Source of the DNA: Paraconexibacter algicola | Lineage (GTDB): Bacteria > Actinomycetota > Thermoleophilia > Solirubrobacterales > Solirubrobacteraceae | Reading direction: 5' to 3' | Assembly: GCF_003044185.1 (NCBI RefSeq) | Contig: NZ_PYYB01000006.1 | Location: 1-64,000, forward strand | DNA length: 64,000 nt | Part shown: piece by piece, positions 1 to 7,013 of the stretch | How the letters are laid out: every line of letters starts with the position of its first letter | How positions within the stretch are numbered: position 1 is the stretch's first letter | Position numbers and translations under genes: made by a program | Notes under the pieces: generated by a model | What the model was told of the DNA's origin: nothing | Seen by the model: the letters and a program-made list of their open reading frames with translations, nothing else | The model's database searches: none

Positions 1-2192
1 CCCTGTCCACCGAAACGGGGGAACTCCACTTCGTGGGCGTAGTGCGCGGGGAGCTTGAGTTCGCTGTGGTCGTCGAGGCGGATGAGGACGCCGGTGCGGT
101 CCGCGCGTTCGAGCTGTCCGGCTTGGCCGTTGTGGACGCCGAGTCGGCGGTCGTTGTGGGTGGTAATGACGCGGTCCCCGACGGCGAACGCTCGGTCCTC
201 GGTCGTGAGGGCGTCGGGACCGAGCTGGCCGGCGGCGCGGAGGTGCTGGCGGGCGCGGGCGTTGAGGTCGGCGACGTCGCTGCGGCGGTTGGCGAGCATG
301 AGCGAGCTGCCGCCGTGCTCTTCGCGGTCGGTCCACCAGTCCTGGACGAGGGCGTCGCGGGCGCCTGGTGCGGTGGGTGCGAGGACGACGCGGTCATGCT
401 CGAGGTAGGCCCGTACGAAGTCCTCGACCTTGCCGTTACGGAGCTGGGCGAGCGCGTCGCGGTCCCAGGGTTCGCTTTGGCGGCGGACCTCGTGCAGCTC
501 GCTGGTGGGTCCTTGTTCGGCGAGGGCGCGGAAGGCGCCGCCTGCGTCGATCTCCGGGAGCTGGCGGTCGTCGCCGACCAGGACGATCCGTCCGTTGGCC
601 TGGAGGGCGGCGTCGGTGAGGGCGGCGAGGTCGCGGGTGCCGACCATTCCGGCCTCGTCGACGATCAAGACCGATCCAGGCTGCAGCCGGGCGGAGCCAT
701 CGAGCGCGAGCCGCAGGCGGGCGATGGTGGTGGTTGGGAGGGCGGCCTGGTCGCGCAGCTCGCACGCCGCCCGAGCCGACAGCGCACACCCGAGGACGGG
801 AACGCCGGCTTGTTCCCATGCGTCGCGGGCCGCGTCGAGCGCGAACGTCTTGCCGGTCCCAGCCGGCGCACGGAGAACCTGGACCGAGCCGGGGCCGCTC
901 GTGATCTGGCGGACGGCGTCGACCTGTTCGTCGCTGAGCGTCGGGCGGTCGCGGATCGCGCGCTCGGTCGTCTCGGCGGGGGAGGCTGCGTCGCAGCGGT
1001 CCGTGGTTCGGCTGGCTGCGTCGAGCAGTCGCTTCTCCGTTTCGAGGAGCTCGTGCGTGGTCCAGCGGCCGTCGTCGAGCCCGGCGATCTCCGGCCGGGC
1101 GAGCAGCAGTTCGGCCCGCCGCTCGACGTCTTGCGAAGCAGCGCCGGCCCGGGCGTGTTCCGCGAACGCCCGTACGACGTCGCGACGGTCGAACGAGGAC
1201 GCCTGGGCGGTCAGTCCCTCGGGGCCGAGGAGCCGGCGGATCTCCGACTCGATGTCGGCCGGGGTGAGGAGCGGGGCGGGCTCGCGATGCAGCAGCGCTG
1301 GGATGTCGCGCTCGCGGATGCCGCACGCTCGCGCCCGCTCGCGCCACTCCTCGCGGAGGCTGCGGTGGTCGACGTCGTGGGGCTTGGTGCGCCTGGTGTC
1401 CAGCGCGGCGACCTGGGCGGCGCGGGCGGTGTGCTCGCCCCGCTCGTCCATCGTCGCGAGGATCTCCGCCCGCCGCCGACTGAACGCCTCGACCGCCGAC
1501 CTCGACACCCCTTCGATGTCCGCCGTCCCGCTGCGCACCGGCTGCCACCGCACCCCAAGCCGATCACTCAGCTCCTCACGCAACGCCGCCTGGTAGACGT
1601 AGCCGGCCGTCTTGGCGTGCGCATAGATCGCCCGGCCGAACAGCGCGGTCCAGCGGCCGTCTGGACCCTGAGCCTGGTTAGCGACGACGACGTGTGTGTG
1701 GAGCAGCGGGTCGCCGGCCCGGGAGGTCCGGTGGCGGAACGCCGCGGCGACGAACCCGCGGCCTCGGAGCTGGACGGCACCGCCCTTGCCGCGGCGCACG
1801 ATGCACGCCTCCCGCTCCAGGTACCCGAGCGCCTCACGGACAGCGGCCTCGTGTCCGTCCCGGACCTGTGCCGAGACGTCCTCTTCGGCGATACCGAAGA
1901 CCAGGCCGACGCTCTTGGGAGCTTTGAAGCAGAGATCGAACCCCGCAACCGAGCCAGGCTTCAGCTCCGTGCGCAGTTGCTTGCCGGTCGCCGGATGCTG
2001 GGCGGCCAGTAGCCGGGTGACGCCGTCCTCGGGGACCTGTCCGCGGAGGCCGAGGTCCTCGGAACCGGAGCCCGTCCATTCGCCGGGAGCCTCGCCCACA
2101 CCGGCGTAGTAGTCCTCGGCTCCGGAGGCGACCTGACGGACGTAATAGCGGCCGGCATCGGGGGCAGCTCCAATTTTTCCGAGAGAAAGCAT
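1..2192 (-). CDS. MobF/TrwC-family conjugative relaxase-helicase (partial)
   Basis: Nicks and unwinds DNA at oriT during conjugation. The open frame runs from ATG at 2192 through the left edge, so only the first 730 residues are visible. The start MLSLGKIG followed by a Tyr-rich stretch (YY at about 15 and 27, then GEAPGEW) is typical of TrwC-like relaxases. The three-histidine metal site is H154, H165 and H167, in the context DPLLHTHVVVAN, with the same 11/2 spacing as TrwC. A RecD-like helicase follows: Walker A APAGTGKT with K448, and Walker B VDEAG with D512. No clear Shine-Dalgarno sequence is present, only an AG-rich run before the ATG. It marks the left part of the window as conjugative or integrated DNA. 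The long plus-strand frame opposite it (33-2012) is an antisense shadow. Confidence 0.93.
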   Translation of the reverse strand, partial: MLSLGKIGAAPDAGRYYVRQVASGAEDYYAGVGEAPGEWTGSGSEDLGLRGQVPEDGVTRLLAAQHPATGKQLRTELKPGSVAGFDLCFKAPKSVGLVFGIAEEDVSAQVRDGHEAAVREALGYLEREACIVRRGKGGAVQLRGRGFVAAAFRHRTSRAGDPLLHTHVVVANQAQGPDGRWTALFGRAIYAHAKTAGYVYQAALREELSDRLGVRWQPVRSGTADIEGVSRSAVEAFSRRRAEILATMDERGEHTARAAQVAALDTRRTKPHDVDHRSLREEWRERARACGIRERDIPALLHREPAPLLTPADIESEIRRLLGPEGLTAQASSFDRRDVVRAFAEHARAGAASQDVERRAELLLARPEIAGLDDGRWTTHELLETEKRLLDAASRTTDRCDAASPAETTERAIRDRPTLSDEQVDAVRQITSGPGSVQVLRAPAGTGKTFALDAARDAWEQAGVPVLGCALSARAACELRDQAALPTTTIARLRLALDGSARLQPGSVLIVDEAGMVGTRDLAALTDAALQANGRIVLVGDDRQLPEIDAGGAFRALAEQGPTSELHEVRRQSEPWDRDALAQLRNGKVEDFVRAYLEHDRVVLAPTAPGARDALVQDWWTDREEHGGSSLMLANRRSDVADLNARARQHLRAAGQLGPDALTTEDRAFAVGDRVITTHNDRRLGVHNGQAGQLERADRTGVLIRLDDHSELKLPAHYAHEVEFPRFGGQ

Positions 2193-2435
2193 CTCTCTCT
2201 ATGTCGCGCGAGTCGCCAACTACTCCCCCCTGAGTTCTGGGAAGGGGACAAACCAGAGGCGGCTTCGGGGTACTCAAGCGAACCCGATGACCTACGGCTG
2301 CCGCCGGGGGTAGCGCCGTTCGGAGGGCCCGGCGCGCCGCAGCTGCTTTCACCGACTGGGTGAAAGTCTGTGCCTGGCCGTTTCAGGGAGCTGAGAGCGC
2401 CTGACTGGACGGGGGCTTGGGGGCCGGGGCGACCC
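2193..2435. other. Intergenic region between divergent relaxase and wHTH-HEPN gene
   Basis: About 240 bases separate the relaxase start from the promoter of the rightward gene. Apart from the perfect inverted repeat at 2346-2366, I see no gene, terminator or tRNA here. An oriT often lies near a relaxase start, so this is a reasonable place for one, but I cannot identify a nic site by eye. Confidence 0.5.
2346..2366. promoter_or_regulatory. Perfect 8-bp inverted repeat, candidate operator
   Basis: CTTTCACC (2346-2353), five bases, then GGTGAAAG (2359-2366). It lies about 70 bp upstream of the -10-like hexamer of the rightward gene and about 150 bp upstream of the relaxase start. No T-run follows, so a dimeric repressor site is more likely than a terminator. 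Confidence 0.4.
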
Positions 2436-2441
2436 TAAGCT
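2436..2441 (+). promoter_or_regulatory. -10 element TAAGCT
   Basis: TANNNT hexamer ending 6 nt before an ATG at 2448 that opens a 10-codon leader ORF. The spacing fits a leaderless transcript, as at many other genes in the window. Confidence 0.4.
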
Positions 2442-2447
2442 GGGTCC

Positions 2448-2480
2448 ATGAGGTTCGGCTATGGGTGCGGGTCGGTATAG
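2448..2480 (+). CDS. Possible leaderless 10-residue leader peptide (MRFGYGCGSV)
   Basis: ATG at 2448 lies 6 nt after a -10-like hexamer. The ORF ends at TAG 2478-2480, three bases before the ATG of the wHTH-HEPN gene and in the same frame. If transcription starts where the hexamer predicts, ribosomes would translate this peptide first and reach the main gene by reinitiation. Composition gives little support for such a short ORF, so position is the main evidence. Compare the leader ORF before infC. Confidence 0.3.
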   Translation: MRFGYGCGSV

Positions 2481-2483
2481 GCG

Positions 2484-3374
2484 ATGGCTAGTGAGTTGAC
2501 GGCGGAGAACCTTGATCGGGTCCTGACCTGGCTGATGGGCTTGGACCGGCCGCTACAGATGGGCCTAACACCGGAAGCCCGCGTTGACGAGCTCGGTCTT
2601 ACTGAGCCGGAGGTGGACGACCTTCTCCGCGAGGCGGTGAGCCTCGGACTCCTCCGGGCGGACCGAGCCGACTACGGCCACACCGTTCGTTGGGTCCGCC
2701 TCGAGCTGACGCCGGCGGGCCTGCGCCATTGTGGACAGTGGCCGCCTCAAGGACGCGAGCACCACGCAGGCCCATGGGACGACGGCGACTGGGGCCGGAC
2801 GTGCGTGCCGATCCTCCGCCGGGTGCAGAGCAGCGGCTTTCGGGGTGACCTGTTGCCGGGGCTCTACGTGGGCGCGTCGCCGGAACAATGGCGACAGACA
2901 CTCGCTGCGCACGCGCTGCGCGAGGCCGGCTACCTCGACGGCTCGGACCAGGACAACCGCGCGATCTCGGCACTGCGCGTCAGCGCGCTAGGTCGAGAAG
3001 CACTAGATCCTCGTCCGCGTGATCCGCTCGATGAAGCGATTTTGTTGTTGAGGTCCTCGGCGACCAGTGCCGTCGTGCAAGCCGTTGAGGTGGCGCTTGG
3101 CAACCGGCTCCGTGCGCTGGACGAGCATCACTCCGAGTCTCGCGCGGAGCGGAGCGCGCCGCGGCTCTTGTCCACTCTGAACGATGAGCTGACCGGGAAG
3201 AACGGGCCGCAGCTCTACGGCAAGCACTGGAAGAAGACGATCGAAGCGGTGCTTGCCGTCAGGAACGAGTACGCCCACGGCCGGGGCGATGCACTGCCGG
3301 ACGATGTCGCGGTGTGGGTCATCTCGACCGTCCGGCTTCTTCTAGCGGAGCTGCCTTTGCCCGATCCCGGTTAG
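2484..3374 (+). CDS. Winged-helix protein with C-terminal HEPN/Abi-like domain (candidate defence gene)
   Basis: 296 residues. Residues about 1-80 read as a winged helix (ELGLTEPEVDDLLREA, ending in LTPAGLRHCG). Residues about 110-175 look like a second winged-helix-like unit. The C-terminal 120 residues are helical and contain R260-NEYA-H265 in the context AVRNEYAHGRG, an R-x4-H motif of the kind found in HEPN RNases and abortive-infection C-terminal domains. The stop overlaps the stop of the convergent ApeA-like gene by 4 bp. It lies between the relaxase and that gene in the lower-GC segment. Function is inferred: a DNA-binding or sensor front end with a possible RNase back end. It could instead be a non-catalytic HEPN regulator. 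Confidence 0.6.
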   Translation: MASELTAENLDRVLTWLMGLDRPLQMGLTPEARVDELGLTEPEVDDLLREAVSLGLLRADRADYGHTVRWVRLELTPAGLRHCGQWPPQGREHHAGPWDDGDWGRTCVPILRRVQSSGFRGDLLPGLYVGASPEQWRQTLAAHALREAGYLDGSDQDNRAISALRVSALGREALDPRPRDPLDEAILLLRSSATSAVVQAVEVALGNRLRALDEHHSESRAERSAPRLLSTLNDELTGKNGPQLYGKHWKKTIEAVLAVRNEYAHGRGDALPDDVAVWVISTVRLLLAELPLPDPG

Positions 3375-4591
3375 ACCAGAGGCCACGAGGCGTAGTGACG
3401 TTCCAGGAGCGTCTGGCGCTGGCCCTTCCGGATCCCGAGATTGCGCAAAAGGCACGCTTGCATGAGCGCAGCGACCCGCCGAGTCGAGACGACCATCTGA
3501 TCCTCGACCTGCGCTCGCCGAGCGTCGTCGACGTTGTTGAAGTGCGCGACGTAGCCGCGCGTGACCCCGATGAGATCGAGCGCCGGGTTCGTGCAACCGG
3601 TGAGCGAGGAGTCAAGTTGGCTGTACGTCCGGAGTTTCTTCAGGTCCGTCGTCTTGTGTCGGATCTCCGCGTACCGTTCGATGGCAGAGAACACCGTGAG
3701 GAATCTTCCGGGCGAGAACGAGTTGCCCTCGTTCGCGTGGTCGCCGAGGAGATCGAGCGCCGGCCAGACCTGTCGGTGCAGTCGCCACCAAGCGCGAATC
3801 GCCTTTGGGTAGTCGATGAGCTGGTCAGCCCCGAAGAGCTGCCGGCGTTCCCATTCACCTTTCAGAGGCGGACGACCTTGCCGCCATACCTCGATGCGCA
3901 AGGGTCGATCGACGTCAACGTAGATCTCCCGGGTCAGGTCGTCCGGCCGGTCGGCCGCGAGCGCCATCAACGCTCGCAGGGGCTGAGCGTGCTTGCTCAT
4001 CAGTGCAGCGATCGTTTGCGGTCGGCGCGGATTGACGACCATCACGGCGTCGGTTCTGGACCAAAAGTCCGAGCGGTGGCCGTACGGCGACGTGTCGCGA
4101 TGCCCGCAGAAGACCAGTTCGGCGCCGGGCACATCGACGCGATCACGTGTCGTCGGCTGAAACTCGACACGCAGGGTGGGGTCGTCGGCCGAAGGGAGAT
4201 TGGCCAGATGGATCCCGCTGTCGTCCCGCCACTGAGAGAGGGCGGCCGTGCCGTAGATCGCGCGCGGCCAGCGATCCTCAGGGAGGACCTGAGCACCGTA
4301 CGCCAGCGTCGAGCATCTGATGTGCGTCGGATGGTCGAGTAGCTGCATCCTGCTGACTCGGCAGTCGAAGAGACTCACCTCGCCACCGTTCCTGAGCAAG
4401 CCGTGAACGCCGAACGGAAGAGCGTCGAACGATCGAGGAAACCCACTGGCGTCGTCGATCAGTTCCAGCGTTGCGCCGTCCCGAGCCGACCAGCGGAGGA
4501 CTCCAGGGACAACGTCCTCGGTGCCAATGACCTGGAACCGTCCAACGACTACTTCCCCGGCGAGAAGGGCTTCCCGATCTTTCTTACTCAC
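3371..4591 (-). CDS. ApeA-like HEPN-domain anti-phage protein
   Basis: 406 residues. The N-terminal two thirds follow the pattern I associate with ApeA N-terminal domains: GRF near 19, VPGVLRW, then LELID, GVHGLL, VSLFDC and later LSQWRDDSGI. The C-terminal part (about 290-406) is helical, includes SPGRFLTVFSAIERY, and carries R345-GYVA-H350, an R-x4-H HEPN motif. ApeA is a single-gene anti-phage system with a HEPN putative RNase. Its stop overlaps the convergent wHTH-HEPN gene, and its start faces the tRNA-Gly 3' end about 225 bp away. Base use is less GC-rich than in the genes to the right, which fits horizontal acquisition. The assignment rests on recalled domain patterns, not a search. 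Confidence 0.65.
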   Translation of the reverse strand: MSKKDREALLAGEVVVGRFQVIGTEDVVPGVLRWSARDGATLELIDDASGFPRSFDALPFGVHGLLRNGGEVSLFDCRVSRMQLLDHPTHIRCSTLAYGAQVLPEDRWPRAIYGTAALSQWRDDSGIHLANLPSADDPTLRVEFQPTTRDRVDVPGAELVFCGHRDTSPYGHRSDFWSRTDAVMVVNPRRPQTIAALMSKHAQPLRALMALAADRPDDLTREIYVDVDRPLRIEVWRQGRPPLKGEWERRQLFGADQLIDYPKAIRAWWRLHRQVWPALDLLGDHANEGNSFSPGRFLTVFSAIERYAEIRHKTTDLKKLRTYSQLDSSLTGCTNPALDLIGVTRGYVAHFNNVDDARRAQVEDQMVVSTRRVAALMQACLLRNLGIRKGQRQTLLERHYASWPLV

Positions 4592-4718
4592 GAAGCGAGC
4601 GTAGTACGGCCCGAGATCCGCGCCACCGAGAACAAGTCAGCGTTGACGCGCCAGCGTTGTCTGCGAACCAGAGGCAATCGAATGGGGCTCGAGGCGACCT
4701 CGGCCAGTTGGCTTTCGA

Positions 4719-4749
4719 AAACTTGGTCCCGAGTTTGGGGACCAAGTTT
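4719..4749. repeat. Perfect 12-bp inverted repeat near the tRNA-Gly 3' end
   Basis: AAACTTGGTCCC (4719-4730), seven bases, then GGGACCAAGTTT (4738-4749). A partial third copy, GGGACCAATTG, follows at 4751. It lies between the ApeA-like start and the tRNA terminator. It could be a regulatory site for the ApeA-like gene or an integrase/excisionase arm site; the sequence does not decide. Confidence 0.55.
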
Positions 4750-4781
4750 CGGGACCAATTGTTCCGAACTCTCGCTCGGCC

Positions 4782-4808
4782 AAAAAGAAAACCCCGCCGG
4801 GGCGGGGC
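4782..4808 (-). terminator. Intrinsic terminator after tRNA-Gly
   Basis: On the minus strand a GC-only hairpin (CCCCGCC/GGCGGGG, 4792-4807) is followed by a T-rich run (4782-4791). It starts about 10 nt after the tRNA 3' end and should stop the tRNA transcript before it enters the acquired segment. Confidence 0.85.
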
Positions 4809-4816
4809 TTTCGTCA

Positions 4817-4890
4817 AGCGGCTGAAGAGACTCGAACTCTCGACCTTCTGCATGGCAAGCAGACGCTCTAGCCAACTGAGCTACAGCCGC
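4817..4890 (-). tRNA. tRNA-Gly(GCC)
   Basis: A complete cloverleaf on the minus strand: acceptor GCGGCTG/CAGCCGC with discriminator T, D stem GCTC/GAGC, anticodon stem TCTGC/GCAGA with loop TTGCCAT (anticodon GCC), and a T arm with TTCGAGT. No CCA is encoded. The 3' end faces the relaxase/HEPN segment, the usual orientation for an element integrated at a tRNA 3' end. Confidence 0.95.
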
Positions 4891-4902
4891 AAGGTGGCAC
4901 GG

Positions 4903-4908
4903 AGTATA
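4903..4908 (-). promoter_or_regulatory. -10 element TATACT of tRNA-Gly
   Basis: TATACT on the minus strand ends 12 nt before the mature tRNA 5' end. The tRNA-Val gene has the same spacing. Confidence 0.6.
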
Positions 4909-5061
4909 GACGAGCGCGACGGAGCTTGACGGCTCGTGGATGCACCGGGGCGACAGGGCCCGGAACGGCCGATGGCCGCTCGGGGGAGAGCGGCCATCGG
5001 TCGAGGGTGGGGCGGCGCGGCGGGGGAACGGCGCCTGCCCCTCGGGGCGCGCTGAAGGGGG

Positions 5062-5406
5062 TCAGCGCTGCGCCATGCTCCGCTGCGCCACCAGGGGGGT
5101 GTGGCGCGGGAGCGCGACGAGGGTGCCACCGGCGGTGGCGCTGCTGCCCGTGGGCGCCGTCACGACGTCGCGACGGGGCAGCAGGTAGATCTCGGCGTCG
5201 AGGTCGAGCTGCTCGGGGACGACGATCGCCGGGGACGGCATGCGCACCGCGGGCGTCGCGGCGACCGGGGTGGGCGCGGCGGCCGGTGCGACGGAGAGGT
5301 CGAGCGTCACGGCCGTGGCGGGCGTGCTGCCGGCGCGGAAGCCCGTGAGGTTCAGGACGAGCAGTGCGAGCGGCGTGACGATCGCGAAGAGGAAGAGGTA
5401 CTCCAT
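5062..5406 (-). CDS. Small single-pass membrane protein, unknown function
   Basis: 114 residues if it starts at ATG 5406, which has a GGAG about 8 nt upstream. One N-terminal membrane helix (residues about 3-20, MEYLFLFAIVTPLALLVLNL) is followed by a low-complexity Ala/Pro/Val linker and a C-terminal tail ending LVAQRSMAQR. The layout resembles the gene at 34572-35015, which also ends in an AQRS motif. An upstream in-frame start (5556) would add a basic low-complexity extension without an SD and is less likely. Not recognised as a known family. Confidence 0.6.
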   Translation of the reverse strand: MEYLFLFAIVTPLALLVLNLTGFRAGSTPATAVTLDLSVAPAAAPTPVAATPAVRMPSPAIVVPEQLDLDAEIYLLPRRDVVTAPTGSSATAGGTLVALPRHTPLVAQRSMAQR

Positions 5407-5682
5407 GGCGTGTCTCCGGGAGGGGGTGGGTGGTCGCCCCAGGCTGCCCCCAGAGCACGAGGCACATACCACCACCGACCGGGGTGCGCGCCCACCGTCG
5501 GCCTGGACGGTTCTGCGGTCGAAACCGGGGCCGTCCGCCCGGTGGACCGGGGCCACCCGATCGGATGAGCGTCCGGTCGTCCCACCGTCATGAACGGGCT
5601 ACGTCAATTTGCCACGGCCCCCGAACGACCTGGGCGCGGAGCGCCGACGATCCCGCGTGCGCTCCCGCACCGTACCCGGCGC
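5407..5682. other. Intergenic region between divergent genes
   Basis: About 275 bases of promoter and leader DNA for the leftward small membrane protein and the rightward hypothetical gene. I see no RNA gene. A TATGTG hexamer on the minus strand about 60 nt before 5406 is a weak -10 candidate. Confidence 0.4.
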
Positions 5683-6189
5683 ATGGATCGCACGACGGCA
5701 GAGGGGATCGCCCGCGCCTGGGCCGACAGCCCGGAGCGGCGGTCGGAGGCGCACGAGGCCGGGCTCGGGCTCGTGCAGCGGATCGCGTCCGGCCTCGCCC
5801 AGCTGCCCGTCGAGCCGCGCAGCTGGGCGGTCGTCCCGCGCGTGACGCCCGAGCGGGAGGCGGTCGACGGCGACGTCACCGTCCTGCTCCTCACCGACAC
5901 GGCGCTCGTGAGCTGCGAGATCGACGTGCCGCGCCTGGAGGCATGGGAGATCGCCCTGACCGCGTTCCCGTTCCCGCTCGCCGTCCTGCAGTGGGCCGTC
6001 GTCGTGCAGTGGTTCGGCGCCGGCGAGGAGCCGTTCACCGAGCGTCACGTCACGGTGCTGCAGAGCGGCGAGGCGACCGTCGCGGTGCTCGGCGACGAGC
6101 GGCTCGAGGGCCGGGAGCCCGACCGCGAGGCACGCGCGTTCCGGGACGCGGTCGTCGCCGCGATCGACGCGGCCACCCCGACCGGCTGA
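5683..6189 (+). CDS. Conserved hypothetical protein
   Basis: 168 residues from ATG 5683. An earlier ATG at 5590 would add 31 unusual residues (Pro/Arg-rich, lower GC3), so the later start is preferred. Mixed alpha/beta protein without a signal peptide or clear membrane helix; the stretch AFPFPLAVLQWAVVVQWF is hydrophobic but contains charged flanks. Family not recognised. A bidirectional terminator follows, separating it from the convergent tRNA-Val. Confidence 0.6.
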   Translation: MDRTTAEGIARAWADSPERRSEAHEAGLGLVQRIASGLAQLPVEPRSWAVVPRVTPEREAVDGDVTVLLLTDTALVSCEIDVPRLEAWEIALTAFPFPLAVLQWAVVVQWFGAGEEPFTERHVTVLQSGEATVAVLGDERLEGREPDREARAFRDAVVAAIDAATPTG

Positions 6190-6206
6190 CCGACCCCGGA
6201 ACGGAG

Positions 6207-6230
6207 AAAGCCCCGCGGCTGCGGGGCTTT
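6207..6230. terminator. Bidirectional terminator
   Basis: Perfect 10-bp stem AAAGCCCCGC / GCGGGGCTTT around a GGCT loop. It works for both the rightward hypothetical gene and the leftward tRNA-Val, whose 3' end is 6 nt away. Confidence 0.85.
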
Positions 6231-6235
6231 CCGAG

Positions 6236-6308
6236 TGGGCGATACTGGGCTCGAACCAGTGACCTCCTGCTTGTCGAGCAGGCGCTCTCCCAGCTGAGCT
6301 AATCGCCC
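6236..6308 (-). tRNA. tRNA-Val(GAC) with C at position 33
   Basis: Full cloverleaf on the minus strand: acceptor GGGCGAT/ATCGCCC with discriminator A, D stem GCTC/GAGC, anticodon stem CCTGC/GCAGG with loop TCGACAA, and T arm ACTGG-TTCGAGC-CCAGT. Counting canonically, the anticodon is GAC (Val) and position 33 is C, not the nearly universal U. All stems pair perfectly. No CCA is encoded. Confidence 0.9.
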
Positions 6309-6320
6309 CTGGGGTGCAGG

Positions 6321-6326
6321 AGAGTA
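6321..6326 (-). promoter_or_regulatory. -10 element TACTCT of tRNA-Val
   Basis: TACTCT on the minus strand lies 12 nt before the mature tRNA-Val 5' end, matching the spacing at tRNA-Gly. Confidence 0.5.
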
Positions 6327-6375
6327 GCAACCCGCGCGCAAACGTGGCGCGCCGCGTGACGCGTGGTCCGGGCGC

Positions 6376-6381
6376 TAGGCT
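6376..6381 (+). promoter_or_regulatory. -10 element TAGGCT of tRNA-Cys/macro-domain transcript
   Basis: TAGGCT ends 12 nt before the tRNA-Cys 5' end. No separate promoter is visible for the macro-domain gene. Confidence 0.5.
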
Positions 6382-6393
6382 GTGCGCGCACCT

Positions 6394-6464
6394 GGCGACG
6401 TGGCGGAGTGGCTACGCAGCGGCCTGCAAAGCCGTGTACACCGGTTCGATTCCGGTCGTCGCCT
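6394..6464 (+). tRNA. tRNA-Cys(GCA)
   Basis: Acceptor GGCGACG/CGTCGCC with discriminator T at 6464. The anticodon loop CTGCAAA gives GCA, and the T arm contains TTCGATT. No CCA is encoded. The next base (6465) is the first base of the macro-domain frame. Confidence 0.94.
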
Positions 6465-7013
6465 TTGTCGCGGATCACCCTGCATCTCGGCGACATCACC
6501 ACGGACGGGGAGGCGGACGTCCTCGTGAACGCGGCCAACTCCGGACTGCTCGGGGGCGGCGGCGTCGACGGCGCGATCCACCGCGCGGCCGGGCCGGAGA
6601 TCCTGCCTGAGTGCCGTGCCCACGGCGGTTGCCCGACCGGGGAGGTGCGGGTGACCTCCGCCGGTCGCCTGCCCGCCCGCTTCATCGTCCACGCGGTCGG
6701 CCCGATCTGGCACGGCGGCGAGCGCGGGGAGCCCGAGCTGCTCGCGTCCTGCTTCGAGCGGGCGATCGCCGCCGCCGCCGAGCGCGGCGGTCGCCGCGTC
6801 GCGCTGCCGGCGATCTCGACCGGCATCTACCGCTACCCGCTGGAGCGCGCCGCCCACGTGGCGCTGACCGCCACCGCGCGGGCGCTCGCGCGGCACCCGG
6901 AGGTCGTCGAGGCGCGCTTCTGGCTCTTCGACGAGCGGGCGCACGCGACGTTCGCGCGCGTGCGCGACGACCTCGGGCTCCAGGAGGGTCCTGTTTCTTC
7001 AGGACCCCTCTAG
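6465..7013 (+). CDS. Macro-domain ADP-ribose-binding protein
   Basis: 182 residues from TTG 6465. Macro domains bind ADP-ribose and many deacetylate O-acetyl-ADP-ribose or remove ADP-ribose from targets. The core is clear: LHLGDIT, then VNAANSGLLGGGGVDGAIH, later VHAVGPIWHGG and LPAISTGIYRYP. The start must precede the first strand. The only start-like codon between it and the tRNA is TTG at 6465, directly after the tRNA-Cys discriminator, and no SD is present. RNase cleavage at the tRNA 3' end would leave a leaderless UUG mRNA, which is inference. The stop overlaps the convergent aminotransferase by 4 bp. Confidence 0.85.
   Translation: MSRITLHLGDITTDGEADVLVNAANSGLLGGGGVDGAIHRAAGPEILPECRAHGGCPTGEVRVTSAGRLPARFIVHAVGPIWHGGERGEPELLASCFERAIAAAAERGGRRVALPAISTGIYRYPLERAAHVALTATARALARHPEVVEARFWLFDERAHATFARVRDDLGLQEGPVSSGPL

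Noticed and set aside
33-2012. 659-codon plus-strand open frame
   Set aside because: It is exactly antisense to the relaxase, whose HUH and Walker motifs are clear. Its Val/Glu/Gly-rich translation has no domain pattern.
3314-4342. 342-codon plus-strand open frame across the HEPN genes
   Set aside because: Antisense shadow of the ApeA-like gene; its translation shows no domains and a biased composition.
6231-6302. Short plus-strand coding signal reading DLLLVEQALSQLS
   Set aside because: It is the complement of tRNA-Val; this false ORF pattern is common at tRNA genes.
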